Positions 42,779 through 52,110 are shown, counted from the stretch's first letter. The stretch: DNA of 64,000 nt from Nocardia higoensis NBRC 100133 (GCF_000308595.1 NZ_BAGA01000111.1:25696-89695); one strand, 5' to 3'. The notes: a model not told the origin generated them from the letters alone. Numbers and translations: made by a program.

Positions 42779-43519
42779 TTACGGGGTGGTCAGTTCGGTG
42801 ACCCACTCGGCGTTGTTGGCGTCGAGCTTGGTGTCGCCGTGGAAGAGGGAGGGGGTGGCGGCGTTGTTGTCGAGGCGGGCGTTGAGGTCGGCGAGGGCGG
42901 ACTCGGCGGCCTTCTCGGCGGCGGCGACCTGGGCGCCGGTGGCGATGCAGTCGGCGGCGGTGTCGGGGGCGCCGACGGTACGGGCGAGGTCGGCGAGGGC
43001 TTCGTTGCTGTGGTCGGCCTTGCCTTCGGCGGGTTGGTCGGTGACGAACAGCTTGTCGTGGAAGCGGGAGTACAGGGAGCCGTCGCCGGTGGCGGCCACG
43101 CAGCGGATGGCGGCGATGGCGCGGGTGGAGTAGTCGCCGCTCTCGGACTTCGGGTTCAGGAAGGCGACGTAATGGTGGGCGACGGTCAGCTTGCCCTCGT
43201 CGACCTGCTGGGCGATTTCTTGGCCGTAGACGCGCTCGAGGGTGCCACAGGCGGGGCACAGGGGGTCTTCGTAGATGTCGACGACGGGCTGGGCGCCGGG
43301 GCGGCCGAGCAGGACCACGCCGTCTTCGCGCAGGGTGACCTGGGCGGCGGGGTCGTGGACCGGGCCGTAGCCCTCGTTGCGGATTTCGGCGTCGGAACTA
43401 CCCCAGCGGAACACCGCGAAGATGATCAGCACGATCATGGCCAGGGCGATGCCGCCGAGGGCGAAGGTCGTGCTGTTCGACATGGGACGCGGGGTGTAAT
43501 TCGGACGCTGTTGGCTCAC
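42779..43519 (-). CDS. Membrane-anchored DsbA-like thioredoxin-fold protein
   Basis: A 246-residue protein from GTG 43519. One N-terminal membrane span (FALGGIALAMIVLIIFAVF) is followed by a thioredoxin-like domain with the active-site motif DPLCPACGTLE (CPAC) about residue 87-90, HHYVAFLNPKSES and the DsbA helical insert. DsbA-like proteins of actinobacteria oxidise cysteines of exported proteins on the outer face of the membrane. The CPAC dithiol is intact. The next gene downstream of it on the minus strand is the tRNA-Ala. The upstream frame beyond 43519 belongs to other genes. Confidence 0.85.
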   Translation of the reverse strand: MSQQRPNYTPRPMSNSTTFALGGIALAMIVLIIFAVFRWGSSDAEIRNEGYGPVHDPAAQVTLREDGVVLLGRPGAQPVVDIYEDPLCPACGTLERVYGQEIAQQVDEGKLTVAHHYVAFLNPKSESGDYSTRAIAAIRCVAATGDGSLYSRFHDKLFVTDQPAEGKADHSNEALADLARTVGAPDTAADCIATGAQVAAAEKAAESALADLNARLDNNAATPSLFHGDTKLDANNAEWVTELTTP

Positions 43520-43563
43520 GCGTCCTACTCTGCCTCGAGCGGGGCGGTCCGGGCCGGCTGGGT

Positions 43564-44913
43564 TCAGTGGGGCCGGAGCCCGCGGCGCCGCCGGGACGTG
43601 CTGTCTTCCGGCATGTGCTCGACGGCGGCGCGGTGGGCGAGCTGGTACTCGTCGTCGTCGGTCGGCACGCCGGCCGGTTCGCCGGTGTGGATGTGCTCGT
43701 CGGTGCGGCGCAGCGTCTCGGGGACAAGAAGCCAGACGACAGCGGCCACGAGCAGCAGCGAGCCGGTGGCCGACAGGCCGATGGCGAAGCCGAAGTGCTC
43801 GACGAGGATGCCCGCGACGACGGGGCCGATCACGGCGCCGAGGTCGCCTGCCATCTGGAAGCCGGCCAGCACGGGGCCGCTGCGGGCCTTGGCACCGACG
43901 ACGTCGGCGAGAGCGGCCTGCTGGGTGGGGGTGAGCATGCCGGACCCGATACCCGCCACCACGGAGGCGGCCAGCAGCCACAGCAGGTCGGGGGCGAACC
44001 CCAGCCCGGCGGTGCCCACGCCGCAGACGAGCGCCCCGGCGATGAGAAACGGGCGGCGGCCGAACCGGTCGGACAATCGCCCGGCCTGGAACAGCACCAG
44101 CACATTGCCCACCGCGAACGCGGTCAGCGCCACACCGGCCATCCCCGGCGACTCGTCCAAGGTCTCCACCACGATCAACGGCACGAAGGCCATCCGCACG
44201 CCGAACACCGCCGCGCCGTTGGCGAAGTTCGACCACAGCATCGCCGGGTAGGCGGGCTCGGCGAGGCCCTGCCGGAAGGTCAGTTCCGGGGCCCGATGCC
44301 CTGTTTCCGGTGCGGCCAGCTGCGAATTGCGCAGGCTGATGTAGACGATCGCGCAGGCCACCAGCAGGGCGGTGGCGTAGATGAGGAACGGCACCCGCAG
44401 TCCGAGCCCGGCCAGCGCACCCCCGACCAGCGGACCACTGACCGAGCCGATCAGGAAGCTCGACGACCACAGGCCCGAGACCCGGCCGCGCTGATGGAAC
44501 GGCGAGAGCCGGATCACCAGTGCCAGCGAGGACACGGTGAACATGGTCGAGCCGATGCCGCCGAGCGAACGCAGCACGAGCAGCTGCCAGTAGGTCTGGG
44601 AGAACGCGCACAGCCCGGTCGACACCGCGACGATGCCCAGCCCGCTCAGATAGACCCAGCGCTCCCCCAGCCGCTGCACCAGCACACCGCTGAACGGCGC
44701 GAACAGCAACCGCATCAACGCGAAGGCGCTGATGATCGCCGAAGCCGCGGTGAAGCCGACGCCGAAGCCGCGCGCGAACTGCGGCAGCACCGGCGCCACC
44801 AGGCCGTAGCCGACGGCGATCACGAAGGCGGCGCCGACCAGCACCCAGATCTCGGCGGGCAGTTTCGGGTCGGCGGAGGTCGAAGTGCTCTCGCTCGTAC
44901 TACAGCCACTCAC
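43564..44913 (-). CDS. MFS transporter
   Basis: A 449-residue polytopic protein with about twelve hydrophobic segments starting at WVLVGAAFVIAVGYGLVAPVL (residues 24-44). MFS signatures are present: the G-x-L-x-x-R-x-G-x-R-x-type loop LVQRLGERWVYL, VLRSLGGIGSTMF, and the second repeat GRLSDRFGRRPFLIAG. It is probably a proton-linked exporter of the DHA1 type. The GTG start overlaps the phosphoglucomutase stop (GTGA). The C-terminal 40 residues are hydrophilic. The substrate is unknown. Confidence 0.85.
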   Translation of the reverse strand: MSGCSTSESTSTSADPKLPAEIWVLVGAAFVIAVGYGLVAPVLPQFARGFGVGFTAASAIISAFALMRLLFAPFSGVLVQRLGERWVYLSGLGIVAVSTGLCAFSQTYWQLLVLRSLGGIGSTMFTVSSLALVIRLSPFHQRGRVSGLWSSSFLIGSVSGPLVGGALAGLGLRVPFLIYATALLVACAIVYISLRNSQLAAPETGHRAPELTFRQGLAEPAYPAMLWSNFANGAAVFGVRMAFVPLIVVETLDESPGMAGVALTAFAVGNVLVLFQAGRLSDRFGRRPFLIAGALVCGVGTAGLGFAPDLLWLLAASVVAGIGSGMLTPTQQAALADVVGAKARSGPVLAGFQMAGDLGAVIGPVVAGILVEHFGFAIGLSATGSLLLVAAVVWLLVPETLRRTDEHIHTGEPAGVPTDDDEYQLAHRAAVEHMPEDSTSRRRRGLRPH

Positions 44914-46547
44914 TGTGACAGAGCCTTGCTCACCATCTCCTCGGCGGCGGCCTGGACCTGCGTCAGATGCTCGGGCCCGTGGAACGACTCGGCGTAGATC
45001 TTGTATTTGTCCTCGGTGCCCGACGGGCGCGCGGCGAACCAGGCGTTCTCGGTGGTCACCTTCAGACCGCCGATCGGGGCGCCGTTGCCGGGGGCCCGGG
45101 TGAGCACCTCGGTGATCGGTTCGCCCGCGACCTCGGTTCCGGTGACCATCTCGGGCGTGAGCTGTGACAGCAATTTCTTCTGCGCCACGGTGGCGGGGGC
45201 GTCGATGCGCGCGTAGGCGGGACTGCCGTAGCGGCGTTCGAGTTCGCCGTAGCGGGCCGAGGGGGTCTGCCCGGTGACGGCCGTGATCTCGGCGGCCAGC
45301 AGGGCCAGCAGGATGCCGTCCTTGTCGGTGGTCCATACGGTGCCGTCCATGCGCAGGAAGGACGCGCCCGCGCTCTCCTCGCCGCCGAAGGCCAGGCTGC
45401 CGCTGAACAATCCGGGCACGAACCACTTGAACCCGACCGGCACCTCGTGCACCTGGCGGCCCAGCACACTCACGACCCGGTCGACCATCGACGAGGTCAC
45501 CACGGTCTTGCCGATCTTGGTCAGCGCGTCCCAGCCGATCCGGTTGGCGACCAGGTATTCGATGGACACCGCGAGGAAGTGGTTGGGGTTCATCAGGCCG
45601 CCGTCGGGGGTGACGATGCCGTGGCGGTCGGCGTCGGCGTCGTTGCCGGTGGAGATGTCGTAGTCGTCCTTGATGGCCACCAGCCCGGCCATCGCGTAGC
45701 GGGAGGAGGGGTCCATGCGGATCTTGCCGTCGCTGTCGAGGGTCATGAACCGCCAGGTGGGGTCGACGAACGGGTTGACGACCTCGAGTTCGAGGTCGTA
45801 GCGCTGGCCGATCTCCTCCCAGTAGTCGACGCTCGCGCCGCCCATCGGGTCCGCGCCCAGGCGGATGCCCGCGCCGCGGATCGCGTCGAGATTCAGCACG
45901 TTGGGCAGGTCGGCGATGTAGTGGTCGAGGTAGTCGTAGCGCTCGACGTGGTTGGTGAGCGCCTGCAGCAGTGAGACCCGCTTGACCCCGTTGAGCCCAC
46001 CGGCCAGCAGTTCGTTGGCGCGCTGGGCGATGGCGTCGGTGGCGCTGGTGTCGGCGGGACCACCGTGCGGGGGGTTGTATTTGAAGCCGCCGTCGCGCGG
46101 CGGGTTGTGGGAAGGGGTGACGACGATGCCGTCGGCTTGGTGTCTGGTGCCGCCGCGGTTGTGGCGGAGCACGGCATGGCTCAGCGCGGGGGTGGGCGTG
46201 TAGCGGTCGCGGGCGTCGATCATCGCGGTGACGCCGTTGCCCGCGAGCACCTCGAGCGCGGTGGTCCAGGCGGGCTCGGACAGGGCATGGGTGTCCCGTG
46301 CCAGGTAGACCGGGCCGGTGATGCCGCGGGTGGCGCGGTACTCCACGATCGCCTGCGTGACGGCGAGGATGTGGCGTTCGTTGAAGGCGGCGTCCAGGCT
46401 GGAACCGCGATGCCCGGAGGTGCCGAACACCACCCGTTGCGCCGGATCCGCCGGATCGGGCACGCGGCTGTAATAAGCGGTCACCAGGTGCGCGATGTCG
46501 TCGAGATCGCTCGCGCGCGCGGGACGCCCGGCTCGTTCGTGGGCCAT
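44910..46547 (-). CDS. pgm: Phosphoglucomutase (alpha-D-glucose phosphate-specific)
   Basis: A 545-residue enzyme converting glucose-1-phosphate and glucose-6-phosphate. ATG 46547 follows GGGAG; the longer frame lies in intergenic and crcB sequence. The family motifs are in order: FGTSGHRGSS, the phosphoserine loop GIVVTPSHNPP (about residues 140-150), the magnesium loop GNDADADRHG (about 300-310), the sugar loop FGGEESAG and the phosphate loop ARPSGTEDKYKI. All key residues are present. It works in the cytosol, supplying glucose-1-phosphate for glycogen and cell-wall sugars. It is translationally coupled to the MFS gene. Confidence 0.95.
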   Translation of the reverse strand: MAHERAGRPARASDLDDIAHLVTAYYSRVPDPADPAQRVVFGTSGHRGSSLDAAFNERHILAVTQAIVEYRATRGITGPVYLARDTHALSEPAWTTALEVLAGNGVTAMIDARDRYTPTPALSHAVLRHNRGGTRHQADGIVVTPSHNPPRDGGFKYNPPHGGPADTSATDAIAQRANELLAGGLNGVKRVSLLQALTNHVERYDYLDHYIADLPNVLNLDAIRGAGIRLGADPMGGASVDYWEEIGQRYDLELEVVNPFVDPTWRFMTLDSDGKIRMDPSSRYAMAGLVAIKDDYDISTGNDADADRHGIVTPDGGLMNPNHFLAVSIEYLVANRIGWDALTKIGKTVVTSSMVDRVVSVLGRQVHEVPVGFKWFVPGLFSGSLAFGGEESAGASFLRMDGTVWTTDKDGILLALLAAEITAVTGQTPSARYGELERRYGSPAYARIDAPATVAQKKLLSQLTPEMVTGTEVAGEPITEVLTRAPGNGAPIGGLKVTTENAWFAARPSGTEDKYKIYAESFHGPEHLTQVQAAAEEMVSKALSQ

Positions 46548-46594
46548 GCTCGGGTCTCCCTTCCAAGTCGGCTGTGCCCGGCTGGTCATCGAGA

Positions 46595-46957
46595 TCATGC
46601 CGCCAGCCGGCCGATCCCGGACGCGGCGGCGTACGCCGCGCCCAGACCGGCCGCCACGCTGATCACGACGTAACCCAGGGCGATGCCGTAGGCGCCGTCG
46701 GTGATCAGACGGATGGTCTCGTAGCCGAACGTGCTGAACGTCGTCAACGCGCCGCAGAAGCCGGCGCCCGCCACTGTCAGCAGCCACCCGCCCGCGTCCG
46801 CGCCGATCAAACCGCCCAGCACCGCCGAACCGACAATGTTAACGGTCAGCGTTCCCAGCGGCAGCCGGGAATCGAATCGGGTGGCGACGGCGCGGTCGAC
46901 GAGATATCTGGCCGGGGCGCCGATCATGCCGCCCAGGACGACGAGCGCGACGTTCAT
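46595..46957 (-). CDS. crcB: Fluoride channel subunit CrcB/Fluc (1)
   Basis: A 120-residue four-helix membrane protein. CrcB features are GGMIGAPARYLVDR, TLTVNIVGSAVLGGL and the GFCGALTTFSTFGYE motif with the phenylalanine box. Fluc channels are dimers that export fluoride. This and the gene at 47045 form the usual actinobacterial heterodimer pair. ATG start at 46957. Confidence 0.92.
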   Translation of the reverse strand: MNVALVVLGGMIGAPARYLVDRAVATRFDSRLPLGTLTVNIVGSAVLGGLIGADAGGWLLTVAGAGFCGALTTFSTFGYETIRLITDGAYGIALGYVVISVAAGLGAAYAAASGIGRLAA

Positions 46958-47044
46958 CCGCGCACCTCGTCCATCCGCGCACCGGGCGAGAATCGCAGGC
47001 CGATCATCGTCGGGCCCCCTTCCGTCGTGCTGTCGCCGAACCTG

Positions 47045-47479
47045 TCAATCGGTCTCTGCTGTCACCTGTCGAGCCGTCACCCACCGAGCCGCGCCCGCAC
47101 CGAGCACCACCCCCGCGAGCGCGGCGATCAACATACCCCCCAGGTACCCGAGCGCCTCGAGCACCGCACCGGATTCGAGCAGTGTACGAATCTCGACGCT
47201 GTAGGTCGAAAAGGTGGTGTAACCGCCCAGGAATCCCACCCCGAGGAAGGGCCGCAGCAGCCGATGGGAGATCCGGCCGCGCAGGAGCAGTGTCATCAGG
47301 ACGCCCATGGCGAAGCAGCCGGTGACGTTCACGACGAACGTCGACCACGGCAGGTGTCCGGCGGGGGTCGGCCACCAGGCGCCGATGGAGTAGCGCAGCA
47401 GCGCGCCCAGGCCGCCACCCACCGAGATCGCCGCCAGCAGCGTCGGATCCACCGGCGGTAACCGTGGCGGTGCACTCAT
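47045..47479 (-). CDS. crcB: Fluoride channel subunit CrcB/Fluc (2)
   Basis: A 144-residue partner of the gene at 46595. Landmarks are GGGLGALLRYSIGAW, TFVVNVTGCFAMGVL and GFLGGYTTFSTYSVE. Four hydrophobic helices are visible. It starts at ATG 47479, and 87 bp separate it from the second crcB gene. A TetR gene is divergent on the other side; no fluoride riboswitch fold was recognised in the leader. Confidence 0.92.
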   Translation of the reverse strand: MSAPPRLPPVDPTLLAAISVGGGLGALLRYSIGAWWPTPAGHLPWSTFVVNVTGCFAMGVLMTLLLRGRISHRLLRPFLGVGFLGGYTTFSTYSVEIRTLLESGAVLEALGYLGGMLIAALAGVVLGAGAARWVTARQVTAETD

Positions 47480-47494
47480 CCCGCGACCCTCCTC

Positions 47495-47546
47495 ACCGAA
47501 TCGGTTCGGTCATGCTATCCGGCACAGAACGGAGAGATTTCCTCCG
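47495..47546. promoter_or_regulatory. Inverted repeats in the crcB/tetR divergent promoter region
   Basis: ACCGAA-TCGG-TTCGGT at 47495-47510 is a 16-bp inverted repeat and CGGAG-N7-CTCCG at 47530-47546 a second. Both lie in the 97-bp gap between crcB and the TetR gene. The first is a plausible TetR operator. Confidence 0.45.
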
Positions 47547-47576
47547 GTTAAGCCGGCCCGTTGCTAGCATGGCGGG

Positions 47577-48251
47577 GTGCATCAAGTCGCGGCCCCTTCC
47601 CCACCCCGGCGTCTACGGGCGGATGCCGCACGCAATCAGCAGCGCATAGTCGCCGCCGCCAGGGAACTGTTCGCCGATCGCGGACTCGACATCACCCTCG
47701 ACGACGTAGCCGAGCGCGCGGGGGTCGGCGTCGGCACCGTCTATCGCCGGTTCTCCAACAAGCGGGAGCTCATCGCCGAGGTCTTCGAGCAGAACATGTG
47801 CGATTTCGCGCAGGCGGCCGAACAGGCCGCGCGCCACGGTGATCCGTGGCTCGGACTCGTCGAGTTCTTCCAGTACGCCTGCGAGCATCTCGCCGACAAC
47901 CGCGGCTTCAGCGAGGTCATACTCGACCTGGCCGAGGATCCGGAGCGATTCGTGCATCTGCGCGACCGGATCACTCCCACCATCGCCGCGATCGTCGACC
48001 GCGCCCGCCTCGCCGGCGTCCTGCAGCCGGAGATCGAGCCGTCGGACTTCCTGGCGCTCGTGCACATGGTCGATGCCGTCGCGGAGTTCGCCAAGCCGGT
48101 GAATCCCGTTGTCTGGCAACGCTATGCCGCCATCGTGCTCAACGGCGTGCGGGCGGGCGAGGTCACCCGCATCGAACTACCGGTGGGACCGCTGCGCGAA
48201 GAGGACTTCGAGCAGGCCAAGCTGCACGCCTGCACCGGCCGACGTCGATAG
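47577..48251 (+). CDS. TetR family transcriptional regulator
   Basis: A 224-residue repressor from GTG 47577. The N-terminal domain has RIVAAARELFADRGLDITLD followed by DVAERAGVGVGTVYRRFSNK (residues 25-65), the classic TetR helix-turn-helix. The rest is the helical ligand domain. It may have little or no leader, since no ribosome site precedes the start. It is divergent from crcB and 54 bp upstream of the aldonolactone oxidase, so either could be a target. The ligand is unknown. Confidence 0.9.
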   Translation: MHQVAAPSPPRRLRADAARNQQRIVAAARELFADRGLDITLDDVAERAGVGVGTVYRRFSNKRELIAEVFEQNMCDFAQAAEQAARHGDPWLGLVEFFQYACEHLADNRGFSEVILDLAEDPERFVHLRDRITPTIAAIVDRARLAGVLQPEIEPSDFLALVHMVDAVAEFAKPVNPVVWQRYAAIVLNGVRAGEVTRIELPVGPLREEDFEQAKLHACTGRRR

Positions 48252-48305
48252 CCACATGTGCGCCCGCAGTAGCGGGCGTCACAGCGCCCGACTACAGTTG
48301 GACGC

Positions 48306-49604
48306 ATGACCAAGTGGGTGAACTGGGCCGGCGATCAGCAGTGTGCCCCGGCGCGCATCGCCATGCCACGCGACCCCGGCGAAGTCGCCGAACTCCTCGT
48401 GCACGCCGCCGACAGCGGACAGAACGTCCGTGTGGCTGGCGCGGGCCATTCCTTCACCGACACCGTGCTCACCGATGGGGTCCTCGTCGACCTGTCCCGG
48501 ATGAACCGCGTGCTCGAACTCGACGCACACAGCGGGCTGGTCCGGGTCGAGGCGGGCGCCACCCTGAACACCATCAGCACCGCCGCTCACGCCGCCGGGC
48601 TCGCCTTCCCGAACCTGGGCGATATCGACGTCCAGACCATCGCCGGAGCGACGGCCACCGGCACCCACGGCACCGGCGCCACGCTGCAGAACCTTTCCGC
48701 CGCACTGCATTCGCTCGAGATCGTGCGCGCCGACGGCAGCGTCATCGAGGTGAACGAAGCCGATGATCCCGAGGCCTGGCGGGCCGCCCGCGTCGGACTC
48801 GGCGCGCTCGGCGTGGTCACCGCGGTCACGCTGCGCATGGTGCCCGCGTTCGTACTCGAGGGCATCGAACGCCCCGAACCCGTCGAAGACCTGCTCGCCG
48901 ACCTCGACACCCACGTGGACGGCAACGAGCACTTCGAGTTCTACATGTTCGGGCACAGCCCGCTGGCGATGACCAAGCGCAACAATCGCGTCGACCTGCC
49001 CGAACAGCCGCGCGGGGCGGTCGTCGACTGGTGCAGCGACATCCTGCTCAACAATCATCTCTTCGACGCGCTGTGCAAGCTGGGACGCAGTCAGCCGCGC
49101 ACGATCCCGCTCATCCACAAGGCGGCCGCCTACGCGGGCAGTTACCGACGTCAGGTCGATCGCTCCTACCGGGTATTCGCCTCACCGCGGCTGGTGCGGT
49201 TCACCGAGATGGAATACGCGCTGCCACGAGAACATTCGGCCGAGGCGATCCGGGCGATCAAGGATCTCGCGAGCCGCTTCGACACCCCTATGCCGGTCGA
49301 GGTGCGCTGGGTCGCCCCCGACGATGCGCTGCTCTCCCCCGCGGGCGGTCGCGAGACCTGCTACATCGCCGTGCACCAGTATCGGGGCATGCCGTGGCAG
49401 CCGTTCTTCCGCGCCTGCGAGGCGGTGTTCGATTCGTTCGAGGGCCGGCCACACTGGGGCAAGCGCCATTTCCAGAGCGCTGACACGCTGCGGGAGCGCT
49501 ACCCGCACTGGGAGCGGTTCCGGCGGGTGCGCGAGCGCTTCGACCCGCAGGGCCTGTTCGCCAACGACTATCTGAACCGGGTGCTCGGTCCGGTCCGACG
49601 ATGA
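48306..49604 (+). CDS. FAD-linked D-arabinono-1,4-lactone/L-gulonolactone oxidase family enzyme
   Basis: A 432-residue flavoenzyme. The FAD domain begins with CAPARIAMPRDPGEVAELL and has AGAGHSFTDTVLTDGVLVDL (FAD pyrophosphate binding) and GATATGTHGTGATLQNLSA. The C-terminal ALO domain ends with the HWGKRHF motif (HWxK), about residues 385-391, that carries catalytic residues. Enzymes of this group oxidise aldonolactones to ascorbate-like products. The substrate is not fixed by sequence. It is co-oriented with the TetR gene 54 bp upstream. Confidence 0.88.
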   Translation: MTKWVNWAGDQQCAPARIAMPRDPGEVAELLVHAADSGQNVRVAGAGHSFTDTVLTDGVLVDLSRMNRVLELDAHSGLVRVEAGATLNTISTAAHAAGLAFPNLGDIDVQTIAGATATGTHGTGATLQNLSAALHSLEIVRADGSVIEVNEADDPEAWRAARVGLGALGVVTAVTLRMVPAFVLEGIERPEPVEDLLADLDTHVDGNEHFEFYMFGHSPLAMTKRNNRVDLPEQPRGAVVDWCSDILLNNHLFDALCKLGRSQPRTIPLIHKAAAYAGSYRRQVDRSYRVFASPRLVRFTEMEYALPREHSAEAIRAIKDLASRFDTPMPVEVRWVAPDDALLSPAGGRETCYIAVHQYRGMPWQPFFRACEAVFDSFEGRPHWGKRHFQSADTLRERYPHWERFRRVRERFDPQGLFANDYLNRVLGPVRR

Positions 49605-49629
49605 CCGAACCGGCCGGCAACTCGCCCGC

Positions 49630-50376
49630 TCAGCCGGCGAGGATCTCGTCGACCAGACGCGGCAGAGCAGTGCCGATCGGCTCGCGGAAGATCTCGGTGG
49701 CCAGCCGATCGTAGGGCGTCGGCTCGGCGTTGACGATGATCAGCGCGGCGCCGGCGTCCACGGCCAATGAGCACATCGAGGCAGCCGGTTCGACCTGCAG
49801 CGAACTGCCGACGGCCAGGAAGATGTCGCTGGTCTGTGCCGTCAGAACCGCCCTGGTCATGGTGCGCTCGTCCATCTGCTGGCCGAACATGACGGTGGCG
49901 GCCTTGAGGACGCCCCCGCACTCGGGGCAGGGCGGGTCCGGTTCGCCCGCTCCGACCCGCGCGAGAGCCTCCTCCATCGTGCCCTCGTAAGGACATTCGA
50001 CGCAGACGACCTCGAACATGTTGCCGTGGATCTCGATCACCCGCTCGGGCTTGGATCCGGCGCGCTGGTGTAGCCGGTCGATGTTCTGGGTGATGATCGT
50101 GACCGCCCGGCCCGCCCGCTCGAGCTCGACCAGCGCGCGGTGCGCGGCATTCGGCCGGGCCTGCCAGGCGGGATTGTCGCGGCGCGCCTCCCAGGACCGC
50201 ACCCGCAGATCGGGATCGGACAGATAGGCGTCATAGGTGGACAGCAACTCCGCGATCGGGTTCTTCGTCCACACTCCGCTGGGGCCACGGAAATCGGGAA
50301 TACCGGAGTCGGTGGAGATTCCCGCGCCGGTGAGCACGCCGATGCGGCCCCGGCGCGCACGCCAGTCGGTCGTCAT
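49630..50376 (-). CDS. NAD-dependent protein deacylase, Sir2 family
   Basis: A 248-residue sirtuin from ATG 50376. NAD-binding GVLTGAGISTDSGIPDFRG, the TQNIDRLH loop, the catalytic HGNMFEVVC His and two zinc cysteine pairs (CVEC and CPEC) are all present. VGSSLQVEPA and VNAEPTPYD complete the NAD pocket. It removes acyl groups from lysines in the cytosol, releasing nicotinamide. It lies convergent to the lactone oxidase. Confidence 0.93.
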   Translation of the reverse strand: MTTDWRARRGRIGVLTGAGISTDSGIPDFRGPSGVWTKNPIAELLSTYDAYLSDPDLRVRSWEARRDNPAWQARPNAAHRALVELERAGRAVTIITQNIDRLHQRAGSKPERVIEIHGNMFEVVCVECPYEGTMEEALARVGAGEPDPPCPECGGVLKAATVMFGQQMDERTMTRAVLTAQTSDIFLAVGSSLQVEPAASMCSLAVDAGAALIIVNAEPTPYDRLATEIFREPIGTALPRLVDEILAG

Positions 50377-50438
50377 GCGGCCAGCCTAGGCGGGCCGGGA
50401 AGAAGTTGCATCGGGCAACGATCTCTCTAGGCGGAAGA

Positions 50439-50467
50439 ATGAGAGATTGCTATGCTAATTATCTCAT
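50439..50467. promoter_or_regulatory. Probable promoter with ATGAGA...TCTCAT inverted repeat
   Basis: ATGAGA and TCTCAT flank a 17-bp AT-rich centre containing TATGCT, a plausible -10 box, 34 bp before the start of the MpaB-type gene. It may be an operator overlapping the promoter. Confidence 0.4.
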
Positions 50468-50500
50468 CGTTCTGATTTCGGTCGATCAAAGGAGATCGTG

Positions 50501-51412
50501 ATGACCGCGTCCGCCGCAGTCGAGAAGAGCCCCGCGCCGAAGCTGCCGCCCCGGCGGCCGTTCCATCCCGGCACCCGCATGTGGGATGAGACCGGCCTGA
50601 TCACCTTCTCCCTGACCGCAGGCTCGGCCTTCCTGCTGCAGACCATGGAGCCGACCATCTCGGCCGTCGTCGACGAGCACTCGACCTTCCGCACCGACCC
50701 GATGGGCCGCGCCCTGCGCAGCCTGTCGTCGGTCATGATGTGGGTCTACGCGGGCGAGGAGGGCATCGCCGAGGCAGACCGGCTACGCAGCATGCACGCC
50801 TCGCTCAACACCGTCGACGCCTCCGGCTTCAAGCACCAGGCTCTCAACTCCTTCTCCTGGGCCTGGGTGCTGCACACCGGCACCTACGCCTTCACCAAGA
50901 ACGCCAAGTACTTCAGCAAGCGTCCGATGACCGATGCCGAGAAGCAGGAGTACTACGAGGAGGGGCTGCAGCTGATGCGCAACTTCTCGGTGGCGCCCAA
51001 GGAGATCCCCGCCGACTACGCCGCCTTCGAGAAGTTCTTCGAGGACGTGGTCGAGAACCACCTGCAGGCCACCGACACCGCGCGGGATTACCTGCGCACC
51101 ATCCGCTCGATCGCTGCGCCCAAGCCGCTGCCGAAGGTCCTGCGCCCGGCGTGGAAAGTCGCCTCCGCGCCGCTGGGCCGGATGCAGTACTTCTGCACCG
51201 TCGGCACCACCCCCGAGGTCGCCCGCCGCAAGCTGGGGCTGGAGTGGACCGCCGCCGACGAGCGCAAGCTCGTCATCCTCGGCTGGTTCCTGGCCCGCCT
51301 CGTGCCGCTGCTGCCCGAGCGGCTGCGCTACTTCCCGATCGCCTACGAAGCGCGCAAGGTGGAACGCGACCGGGCACGGCTGCGCAAGGTCATCCGGACT
51401 CGCCCCATCTGA
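50501..51412 (+). CDS. MpaB/latex-clearing-protein-type oxygenase (DUF2236)
   Basis: A 303-residue protein with the oxygenase MpaB-family layout: GTRMWDETGLITFSL, the SMHASLNTVDASG region, ALNSFSWAWVLHTGTYAF with the likely heme-binding His, and YEEGLQLMRNFSV. Start ATG 50501 follows GGAGAT; the GTG at 50498 is also possible. These proteins are heme-dependent oxygenases acting on isoprenoid or aromatic substrates. The substrate is unknown. A strong terminator follows. Confidence 0.82.
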   Translation: MTASAAVEKSPAPKLPPRRPFHPGTRMWDETGLITFSLTAGSAFLLQTMEPTISAVVDEHSTFRTDPMGRALRSLSSVMMWVYAGEEGIAEADRLRSMHASLNTVDASGFKHQALNSFSWAWVLHTGTYAFTKNAKYFSKRPMTDAEKQEYYEEGLQLMRNFSVAPKEIPADYAAFEKFFEDVVENHLQATDTARDYLRTIRSIAAPKPLPKVLRPAWKVASAPLGRMQYFCTVGTTPEVARRKLGLEWTAADERKLVILGWFLARLVPLLPERLRYFPIAYEARKVERDRARLRKVIRTRPI

Positions 51413-51437
51413 TCGTCGGCCTCGCCGAGGCCGGCGC

Positions 51438-51473
51438 GAAGACCGCCGCGACAACGACGTCGCGGCGGTCTTC
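51438..51473 (+). terminator. Perfect 15-bp terminator hairpin
   Basis: GAAGACCGCCGCGAC and GTCGCGGCGGTCTTC pair perfectly around AACGAC, 25 bp after the MpaB-type stop codon. A T-containing tail (TTCGTCTGTC) follows. Confidence 0.8.
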
Positions 51474-51619
51474 GTCTGTCGCGGGCCTGCCTCGCGCGAT
51501 GGCGCGAAATGCGGGTGCGTCGGCGTGTATCCCGTACGCTACGACAGCGTTTCGGCTCCGCGGCGCGCCGTGGGAGTCGTGCACCACCGCTGGACCGCTC
51601 CACCCCGAAAGGCATACCG

Positions 51620-52036
51620 ATGGCTCACAAACCCAGTGTGCTGTTCGTCTGCGTGCACAACGCGGCCCGCTCGCAGATGGCAGCCGGGTTTCTGGACGCG
51701 CTGGCCGGTGACCGCTTGGAGGCCCGCTCGGCCGGTGTCGACCCGGCCGACACACTCGACCCGACCGTCGTGGCCGTCATGGCCGAGGTCGGCATCGACC
51801 TGTCCGCGCACACCCCGCGCAGGCTCACCGACGAAGCGGTCGGCATCTCCGATGTGGTCGTCACCATCGGCGGCTGCGGCGACGCGTGCCCGTACTTTCC
51901 CGGCATCAGCTATCGCGACTGGAACCTGCCCGACCCGCAGGGCGAGTCCATCGAGGTCGTTCGCGGCATCCGCGACCACATCCGCATTCTGGGGGAGAAC
52001 CTCATCGGCGAACTGCTCCCCTCCAGCGCGCTCTGA
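51620..52036 (+). CDS. Low-molecular-weight phosphatase-fold protein (ArsC-type arsenate reductase-like)
   Basis: A 138-residue protein. The phosphate loop FVCVHNAARSQMA gives the nucleophile Cys in C-x5-R-S, RSAGVDPADTLDP is typical of arsenate reductases and DWNLPDPQG carries the general acid Asp. CGDACP adds a Cys pair that could accept electrons, as in mycothiol- or thioredoxin-linked ArsC. It could also be a protein-tyrosine phosphatase. ATG 51620 follows GAAAGG. No other arsenic genes are nearby. Confidence 0.8.
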   Translation: MAHKPSVLFVCVHNAARSQMAAGFLDALAGDRLEARSAGVDPADTLDPTVVAVMAEVGIDLSAHTPRRLTDEAVGISDVVVTIGGCGDACPYFPGISYRDWNLPDPQGESIEVVRGIRDHIRILGENLIGELLPSSAL

Positions 52037-52110
52037 CCTGTCGCTCCCCTCGGCACCCGGCGTCCGATTCGTTCAAGACCGGGCACCGGCGCCCTGCCTA
52101 CGGTGAAGCC

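Noticed and set aside
43564..46566. A single 1000-residue frame covering the MFS and phosphoglucomutase genes
   Set aside because: Its first half is the wrong-frame shadow of phosphoglucomutase; the real MFS protein starts at GTG 44913.
46958..47576. Fluoride riboswitch before the crcB genes
   Set aside because: No conserved riboswitch core could be recognised in the leader regions.
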